This document shows, piece after piece, positions 58,762-64,000 of a DNA stretch of 64,000 nucleotides (positions are counted from its first letter, which is position 1; every line of letters begins with the position of its first letter). The DNA lies in contig OZ244807.1 in NCBI GenBank assembly GCA_965220185.1, forward strand, positions 1,798,001-1,862,000, in the 5' to 3' direction. A program made the translations under genes and the position numbers. The notes beneath the pieces are model-generated. The model ran no database searches and was not told the origin of the DNA. It worked only from the letters and a program-made list of their open reading frames with translations. This DNA comes from Azotimanducus sp965220185 (GTDB taxonomy: Bacteria; Pseudomonadota; Gammaproteobacteria; Pseudomonadales; Azotimanducaceae).

Positions 58762-58995
58762 TCAAAAATCGCGATATGGCCGCTTGCTCCTTCTTGTCGA
58801 CTGCTGATTCGATTCACGCGTAGCGACTCGCTCATCCCTGAGGTCGGGTTCCACCACCTCGTCCCGGTTCACCTGCACATCGCGCGGGGCATCGATGCCG
58901 AGCCGCACCTGTGCACCTCGAACAGACAGTACCTTGACGCGAATTTGATCTCCTATAAGAACTGACTCTCCGAGTCTTCGTGTGAGTATGAGCAT
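58762..58995 (-). CDS. csrA: Carbon storage regulator CsrA
   Basis: CsrA is a dimeric RNA-binding regulator of translation and RNA stability that recognises GGA motifs in leaders. The 77-residue protein has the conserved MLILTRRLGESVLIGD start, VKVLSVRGAQVRLGIDAP core and VNRDEV. The R44-equivalent needed for RNA binding is near VQVNRDEVV. About 30 residues (EPDLRDERVATRESNQQSTR and more) extend beyond the usual end of 61-65 residues; they look disordered. It lies 45 bp downstream of lysC on the same strand, in the recA-recX-alaS-lysC-csrA-tRNA-Ser block. Confidence 0.92.
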   Translation of the reverse strand: MLILTRRLGESVLIGDQIRVKVLSVRGAQVRLGIDAPRDVQVNRDEVVEPDLRDERVATRESNQQSTRRSKRPYRDF

Positions 58996-59040
58996 AACTA
59001 CTCCCTTTCTCTTTGTGTGTAGCGCCGAAATACGCGGCGA

Positions 59041-60267
59041 CTATTGGTCGAGCCCGAAGGCAGAATGCACGCAGCGAACACCTAGTTCCAAGTATCGCTC
59101 GGCGATGACGACAGAAATCTTGATTTCAGATGTGCTCACCATCTGAATGTTGATGCCCTCCTTGGCGAGCGCGTCGAACATCTTGGTAGCGACGCCTGCA
59201 TGGGAGCGCATGCCGATGCCAACAACCGAAAGCTTCACGATGTCATCGTCGCCGACAACCTTGTGCGCGCCTACCCGGTCACGAGCTTCACGAACAAGTC
59301 GCATGGCGTGCGAAAAGTCTTGACGCCGCACGGTAAAGGTAAAGTCCGTGCGGCCATCAAGCGCCGTATTCTGAACAATCATGTCCACTTCAATGCCAGC
59401 ATCGCCGACAGGCCCGAGAATGTTCGATGCCACCGCAGGCTCATCCGGCACGCTCACAAAGGTAATTTTGGCCGCATCCTTCGTATAAGTGACGCCGGAT
59501 ACCAAAGGCTGTTCCATCGTGGTCTCCTCATGGGTGATAAGCGTGCCAGTATTGTGCGTGTCATCTTCGACAAAGCTCGAGAGTACGCGCAGAGGCACGT
59601 GGTGCTTGTTGGCGAACTCGACGCTTCGTACTGCCAGCACCTTGCTGCCTAGGCTGGAAAGCTCTTGCATTTCCTCCATGGTGACTGCTTCAAGGCGATG
59701 GGCGCGCGGGACAATGCGCGGATCCGCCGTGTAGACACCATCAACATCGGTGAAAATCTGGCACTCATCGGCGTCAAGCGCGTAGGCCACAGCCACGGCA
59801 GTGGTATCAGACCCACCTCGGCCCAAGGTTGTGATCGCACCATCGGGCCCGATGCCTTGAAATCCAGCAATAACTGGTACAACGCCGTTGTCCATGTCCG
59901 TGCTCAAGTGCCTTGTGTCCATATCCACAATACGTGCGCGCATGTGGGAGCCGTCGGTACGTATCGCAACCTGAGAGCCAAGATAGGACCGAGAGGCGTG
60001 TCCACGCGCTTTGAGCGCAAGCGCGAGTAGCGCACTCGACACTTGTTCGCCCGCGCTCATGAGCATGTCCATTTCGCGCTCACCCTTGTCTGCCCCAAAG
60101 GTGAGACCCATTTCAATCAAGCGATCCGTTTCGCCAGCCATGGCCGATACGACCACCACCACACGGTGGCCGGAGGCAAGCGCACGATCAACGCGATTCG
60201 CCACCGCATCGATTCGTTCAAGTGATCCGACCGAAGTGCCGCCATACTTCTGTACATAGAGCGCCAT
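59041..60267 (-). CDS. lysC: Aspartate kinase
   Basis: Aspartate kinase catalyses the first step to lysine, threonine and methionine. The 408-residue protein has the KYGGTSVGS kinase motif at residues about 7-15, VTALGRGGSDTTAV-like TTLGRGGSDTTAVAVA, and two C-terminal ACT domains (FTFTVRRQDFSHA and MVSTSEIKISVVI) for feedback control by amino acids. The ATG at 60265-60267 overlaps the alaS stop by one base (TAATG). The short extension upstream (MGGDRTL) lies within alaS and is unlikely to be used. Confidence 0.96.
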   Translation of the reverse strand: MALYVQKYGGTSVGSLERIDAVANRVDRALASGHRVVVVVSAMAGETDRLIEMGLTFGADKGEREMDMLMSAGEQVSSALLALALKARGHASRSYLGSQVAIRTDGSHMRARIVDMDTRHLSTDMDNGVVPVIAGFQGIGPDGAITTLGRGGSDTTAVAVAYALDADECQIFTDVDGVYTADPRIVPRAHRLEAVTMEEMQELSSLGSKVLAVRSVEFANKHHVPLRVLSSFVEDDTHNTGTLITHEETTMEQPLVSGVTYTKDAAKITFVSVPDEPAVASNILGPVGDAGIEVDMIVQNTALDGRTDFTFTVRRQDFSHAMRLVREARDRVGAHKVVGDDDIVKLSVVGIGMRSHAGVATKMFDALAKEGINIQMVSTSEIKISVVIAERYLELGVRCVHSAFGLDQ

Positions 60268-62909
60268 TAGAGTTCGGTCTCCGCCCACTGCGGCAGCTGT
60301 GCGAGTGCGTCTGCAAGTTTCCCTGCATCACCGCCGCCGGATTGCGCGAAATCATCGCGTCCACCGCCGCGCGCACCGATTATGTCTCCAAGATGTGAGA
60401 GTGCTTGGCGAGCGGAAAGCCCAGCGCAGTCGGGACTTCGCCCTGCTACGAGGCGCACCTTGCCGCTCGCCGATTGCGCGAGCACAACGAATGAAGGGCG
60501 CCGGCATGTGCGCACAATATCCATGAGTTTTGCGAGTTCCAAACCCGGACTCGCCTCAATAGCCGCGCTCGCATCTTTCGCAACAATCCAAACACCCTTG
60601 ACATCGACACCTCCGGCCGCCATGTCCTCAGCGAACTGGCGGGCAAGGCGCGAGGACATCGCCTCAAGCGACCTGCTCAAACTCGTGCGCTCCGCAAGTA
60701 GCGATTCGGCCTTTGGAACAAGCTCCTCTGCGCCTGCGTTGAACAGCGAACGCAACGATTCCATTTGCCCCGCTGTGCGCTGCATCCAATTGTGGGCGCC
60801 CTCCCCTGTGACCGCCTCAATACGCCGGATGCCGGCAGAAACAGCCGATTCCGCAATGATCTTGAAGCAACCGATATCGCCCGTGCGCTTGACGTGCGTG
60901 CCACCACAGAGTTCCACCGAGAAGCCATTGCCCATGTCAAGCACGCGAACCTGCTCATCGTACTTCTCGCCAAACAGCGCAATTGCGCCGGAATCGAGCG
61001 CCTCGTCAAATGAAGTCACGCGCGTCTTGACACGCGAGTTCTCTCGGATCCTGTGATTCACCATGGATTCGATTTCATCGAGATTTTGCTTCGTAACTTT
61101 TTGATTATGCGAAAAATCAAATCTAAGACGATCATCAGCAACGAGCGAACCCTTCTGAGCCACATGCGCGCCGAGCACTTCTCTGAGCGCCGCGTGCAGC
61201 AAGTGGGTCGCTGAATGATTCAGGCGAATATGCTCGCGCCGCCCGGCATCGATCTCCGCACGCACCTTGTCGCCCACCTGCAAAATGCCTTCAGTGAGCT
61301 CGCCATCGTGCAGGAATTGATCCCCACTTTTGCGCGTGTCCGCGACACGGAAGCGCACGCCATCGGCTACAAGCAACCCTTGGTCACCCACTTGACCACC
61401 GGACTCGGCATAAAAAGGCGTTCGGTCAAGCAGGACGATGCCTTTCTCACCAGATGCAAGCCCTCCAACTTCGCTGATGTCATCCTTGTCAGTACGGAAC
61501 AGCGAGACGACCGTGGCCATGTGCGCTTCCTTCGAATAGCCAGTGAACTCGACGCTGCGATCTGAGACCACGCGCTGATCGAGGTCGCTAGAAAACTTCG
61601 TCTGCGCTCGCCCGCGGGCGCGCTGCGCCTGCATGTCGCGCTCAAAGCCATCATGGTCGATGCGAACGCCGCGTCCGCGCGCCACATCCGCGGTCAGGTC
61701 GGCAGGGAATCCATAGGTGCCATACAGCTTGAAGACGACGCTGCCTGGCAACTCATCGCCATCGAGCGTATCGAGCGCATCTTCAAGGATGCCCATGCCC
61801 GAGGCCAAAGTGCGCGAGAAGCGCAATTCTTCACGCAATATCTCGCGCTCGATATTGTCCTTTTTGCCCGCGATTTCCGGATAGGCGCCTGCCATGGATT
61901 CGACGAGCGGCTCGACAAGCGCATGAAAGAAAGGTTCGCGCGCGCCGCATTGATACCCGTAGCGCAGCGCCCTGCGGATGATCCGCCTCAGCACATAGCC
62001 GCGGCCCTCGTTCGAAGGCGCCACCCCGTCGCACATAAGAAACGCGGTTGAACGAATGTGGTCGGCGATGACGCGCAAGGGCGCATCGCCCTGCCTCGCC
62101 TCAGGAAGCAGGGCCGCGCCCGCAGCCATCAGCGACGTAAAGGCGTCGGTTTCGTAGTTGCTATGGACACCCTGCATGATGGCCGCAACGCGCTCGAGTC
62201 CCATGCCGGTGTCGACGCCAGGGGTCTTTAACGGCGTGAGCGTTCCGTCGGAAGATCGGTCAAACTGCGGAAAGACCAGATTCCATATCTCGACGTAGCG
62301 ATCACCATCCTCGCCCTCGGAACCCGGTGGTCCGCCTTCCAAGGCGCCGCCATGATCGTAGAAGATTTCAGAGCACGGGCCGCACGGACCAACGTCCCCC
62401 ATCGTCCAAAAGTTGTCTGCATGATCAATGACTCTGTCTTTCGCGACGCCAATGCCTTCGACCCACAAGCGGCGCGATTCATCGTCGTCGGGATGAACTG
62501 TCACCCACAGGGCGCTTTTCGCCAGTTGCAGATGATCAGTCACGAATTCCCATGCCCACTCGATGGCTTCTTCTTTGAAGTAATCACCAAAACTGAAGTT
62601 GCCGAGCATCTCAAAAAAAGTATGGTGGCGAAGCGTGTAGCCGACATTGTCAAGATCGTTGTGCTTGCCGCCAGCGCGCACGCAGCGCTGCGCACTTGTC
62701 GCACGCGAGTAGCTTGGCCGTGAGCTGCCAATCAAGGCTTCCTTGAATTGCACCATCCCTGAATTGGTGAACATCAGCGTCGGATCATTGCTCGGCACAA
62801 GCAGGCTCGACGGCACGCGCGTGTGGCCGCGCGCCGCAAAGAAATCAAGGAATGCCGTGCGGATCTCAGCGGACGACCTCGGCACCTGTTGCGTGCTGGG
62901 ATGATTCAT
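60267..62909 (-). CDS. alaS: Alanyl-tRNA synthetase
   Basis: The 880-residue enzyme charges tRNA-Ala. It has the class II catalytic domain (motif-1 region FTNSGMVQFKEAL, R-C-V-R-A-G-G-K-H-N-D-L-D-N-V segment), the editing domain with zinc ligands HSATHLLHAAL and CGGTHVKRTG, and a C-terminal oligomerisation/C-Ala domain with the GARGGGRDDFAQSGG signature. Length is normal. It is 11 bp downstream of recX and overlaps lysC by 1 bp. Confidence 0.97.
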   Translation of the reverse strand: MNHPSTQQVPRSSAEIRTAFLDFFAARGHTRVPSSLLVPSNDPTLMFTNSGMVQFKEALIGSSRPSYSRATSAQRCVRAGGKHNDLDNVGYTLRHHTFFEMLGNFSFGDYFKEEAIEWAWEFVTDHLQLAKSALWVTVHPDDDESRRLWVEGIGVAKDRVIDHADNFWTMGDVGPCGPCSEIFYDHGGALEGGPPGSEGEDGDRYVEIWNLVFPQFDRSSDGTLTPLKTPGVDTGMGLERVAAIMQGVHSNYETDAFTSLMAAGAALLPEARQGDAPLRVIADHIRSTAFLMCDGVAPSNEGRGYVLRRIIRRALRYGYQCGAREPFFHALVEPLVESMAGAYPEIAGKKDNIEREILREELRFSRTLASGMGILEDALDTLDGDELPGSVVFKLYGTYGFPADLTADVARGRGVRIDHDGFERDMQAQRARGRAQTKFSSDLDQRVVSDRSVEFTGYSKEAHMATVVSLFRTDKDDISEVGGLASGEKGIVLLDRTPFYAESGGQVGDQGLLVADGVRFRVADTRKSGDQFLHDGELTEGILQVGDKVRAEIDAGRREHIRLNHSATHLLHAALREVLGAHVAQKGSLVADDRLRFDFSHNQKVTKQNLDEIESMVNHRIRENSRVKTRVTSFDEALDSGAIALFGEKYDEQVRVLDMGNGFSVELCGGTHVKRTGDIGCFKIIAESAVSAGIRRIEAVTGEGAHNWMQRTAGQMESLRSLFNAGAEELVPKAESLLAERTSLSRSLEAMSSRLARQFAEDMAAGGVDVKGVWIVAKDASAAIEASPGLELAKLMDIVRTCRRPSFVVLAQSASGKVRLVAGRSPDCAGLSARQALSHLGDIIGARGGGRDDFAQSGGGDAGKLADALAQLPQWAETEL

Positions 62910-62920
62910 TCGAATGCTGC

Positions 62921-63379
62921 CTAGCGCCCGAGCAGCGAGAAAATCATGTCAATGGGAAAACCGCGCCCGGCGAGGAAGCGTGCTTGACGATCAAACTCAT
63001 CGCTGTTGGCTGGCAGACCTTCGCCAAACCGCTTCGCCTTGGCGATCTCACCGATGTCGCGCCAGGCAAACGCATCTGTCGTTTCACGAGCGAGTTCCCG
63101 ATCAATCCCTCGGGATTTAAGTTCCGCCGCCACCAAGAGAGGGCCTTTACCGCGTGCGGCGCGGTTTCTGACCAACGATTCGGCAAACCGCTTGTCCGAA
63201 ATCGTGCCTTCTGAAACGAACTTTTCCATGATCTCGTTGATGCGAGCCTCGGTGACGCCTTTGCGGTTCAGTCGCTGCCGTGCTTCGCTGACCGAATAAT
63301 CGCGTCTTGCCAGCCAGCTCAGCAGCCAAACTTCGGCTTTCTGATCTGCATCCCCCTGCACGCGCTTTCTCATGAACAT
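62921..63379 (-). CDS. recX: RecA regulator RecX
   Basis: RecX inhibits RecA filament growth and ATPase activity. The 152-residue protein is made of three-helix repeats, with LLSWLARRDYSVSEARQRLNRKG, KFVSEGTISDKRFAESLVRNR and the C-terminal RQARFLAGRGFPIDMI, all typical. An internal start two codons in (MRKRVQG, 63373) is equally possible. It lies 33 bp after recA, as in many Gammaproteobacteria where a weak terminator limits recX expression; no clear hairpin was seen here. Confidence 0.94.
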   Translation of the reverse strand: MFMRKRVQGDADQKAEVWLLSWLARRDYSVSEARQRLNRKGVTEARINEIMEKFVSEGTISDKRFAESLVRNRAARGKGPLLVAAELKSRGIDRELARETTDAFAWRDIGEIAKAKRFGEGLPANSDEFDRQARFLAGRGFPIDMIFSLLGR

Positions 63380-63412
63380 TGCTTGCCGTCTGCCATCTTG
63401 TGAACCGGTGCG

Positions 63413-64000
63413 TCAGCGTCCGGCGGCAGGGATAAGCTTCTGACGCAGTGCGCTTTCGATCTCGGCAAGCATGTCGCCATGCTCAAGCAGGAAATTCGCG
63501 GCATTCATTTTGCCTTGTCCGATCTTGTCCTGTTTGTAGCTGAACCATGCGCCGGAGCGCTCGACCAAGCCTTCGCGCACGCCGAGATCGATCACCTCGC
63601 CAACACGGAAGATACCTTGGCCATAGAGAATTTGGAACTCAGCCTGGCGAAACGGCGGCGCGACCTTGTTCTTCACGACTTTCACTCGCGTTTCGTTGCC
63701 AAGAATCTCGTCGCCTTGCTTGATCATGCTGGTGCGGCGAATATCAAGGCGCACGGAAGCGTAGAACTTCAGCGCATTGCCGCCAGTGGTTGTTTCTGGC
63801 GAGCCGTACATGACACCGATCTTCATACGGATCTGGTTAATGAAGATGACCAGCGTGTTGGAATTTTTGATGTTCCCTGTCATTTTACGAAGCGCCTGGC
63901 TCATCAAGCGCGCTTGCAGGCCGACATGCGCATCGCCCATCTCGCCTTCAATCTCGGCTTTTGGCGTCAGCGCCGCGACCGAATCGATGACGACAACATC
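63413..64000 (-). CDS. recA: RecA recombinase, C-terminal part (cut by window edge)
   Basis: The frame is open to the right edge and shows the second half of RecA: DVVVIDSVAALTPKAEIEGE (Walker B region), MGDAHVGLQARLMSQALRK with loop L1 near it, NTLVIFINQIRMKIGVMYG then loop L2 SPETTTGGNALKFY, and the C-terminal AEIESALRQKLIP. It forms filaments on single-stranded DNA for strand exchange and LexA cleavage. The first half, with Walker A, lies outside the window. The C-terminal acidic tail of many RecA proteins is short here (IPAAGR). Confidence 0.97.
   Translation of the reverse strand, partial: DVVVIDSVAALTPKAEIEGEMGDAHVGLQARLMSQALRKMTGNIKNSNTLVIFINQIRMKIGVMYGSPETTTGGNALKFYASVRLDIRRTSMIKQGDEILGNETRVKVVKNKVAPPFRQAEFQILYGQGIFRVGEVIDLGVREGLVERSGAWFSYKQDKIGQGKMNAANFLLEHGDMLAEIESALRQKLIPAAGR

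Noticed and set aside
58620..58835. Minus-strand 71-codon frame overlapping the end of csrA
   Set aside because: It overlaps csrA in another frame, has no ribosome-binding site or recognisable family, and much of it is intergenic.

Overview
The window reads as a chromosomal segment of a gammaproteobacterium of moderately high GC. The strongest sign is the block at the right end, read on the minus strand: recA (cut by the window edge), recX, alaS, lysC, csrA and tRNA-Ser(GCU), a gene order familiar from Gammaproteobacteria. UvrB, MurF, PurB, MnmA, MoaCDE, a type II secretion operon, EtfAB with ETF-quinone oxidoreductase, PyrB, PyrF, XthA and SppA are consistent with this. Genes are tightly packed, with many 1-13 nt overlaps. 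Two compartments stand out: a very GC-rich adhesin locus (about 15-26.3 kb) and a mobile-element-rich patch (about 51-58.3 kb).

Layout. 1-8.1 kb: the tail of an amidohydrolase, an SDR dehydrogenase, a metallophosphoesterase-uvrB pair, and a three-gene operon (retropepsin-like lipoprotein, transglutaminase-like 7TM protein, ATP-grasp ligase-like protein) resembling a predicted but poorly understood amidoligase system. 8.1-15.1 kb: sppA, murF, mnmA-purB and the molybdopterin genes moaCDE. 15-26.8 kb: a tandem duplication carrying the 3' end of moaE, a coiled-coil DUF1640/CCDC90-like gene with a 33-bp repeat array, and a leader with a long poly-C tract. The second copy runs into a single gene of about 3,100 codons for a secreted FN3/Calx-beta protein with a C-terminal autotransporter-like barrel. 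A frameshifted third DUF1640 copy and a MITE-like element follow it.

27-32.2 kb: icd and an acyl-CoA block (HMG-CoA-synthase-like/Zn-ribbon protein, thiolase-like protein, acyl-CoA dehydrogenase), whose electrons could pass to EtfAB and ETF-QO at 42.8-46.3 kb. 32.3-39.7 kb: gspE to gspM without gspC, gspD or gspN. 39.8-50.7 kb: GST, cytochrome b561, YceI, pyrB, the ETF genes, a DUF1285 protein, xthA, an MFS transporter, a hydrolase and pyrF.

50.7-58.5 kb: tRNA-Ser(UGA), a small coiled-coil membrane ORF, a 42-bp perfect inverted repeat overlapping the 3' end of an AAA+ ATPase gene, IS3 and IS1380-like remnants joined tail to tail, a small element carrying an omega-RNA-like core, an NhaC-type antiporter, and a HipA-like kinase remnant interrupted by a TnpB element.

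The most notable observations are: (i) poly-C tracts of 24 and 27 C in the leader of the giant adhesin, with a mosaic tandem duplication, which together look like a phase- or antigen-variation locus; and (ii) a TnpB gene in an element with terminal inverted repeats and a 7-bp direct repeat, whose removal restores the reading frame of a HipA-like gene, plus a nearby element sharing its putative omega-RNA core but with a different, still paired, hairpin. FN3-rich giant proteins and decaying mobile DNA would fit a host-associated lifestyle, but that is only inference.
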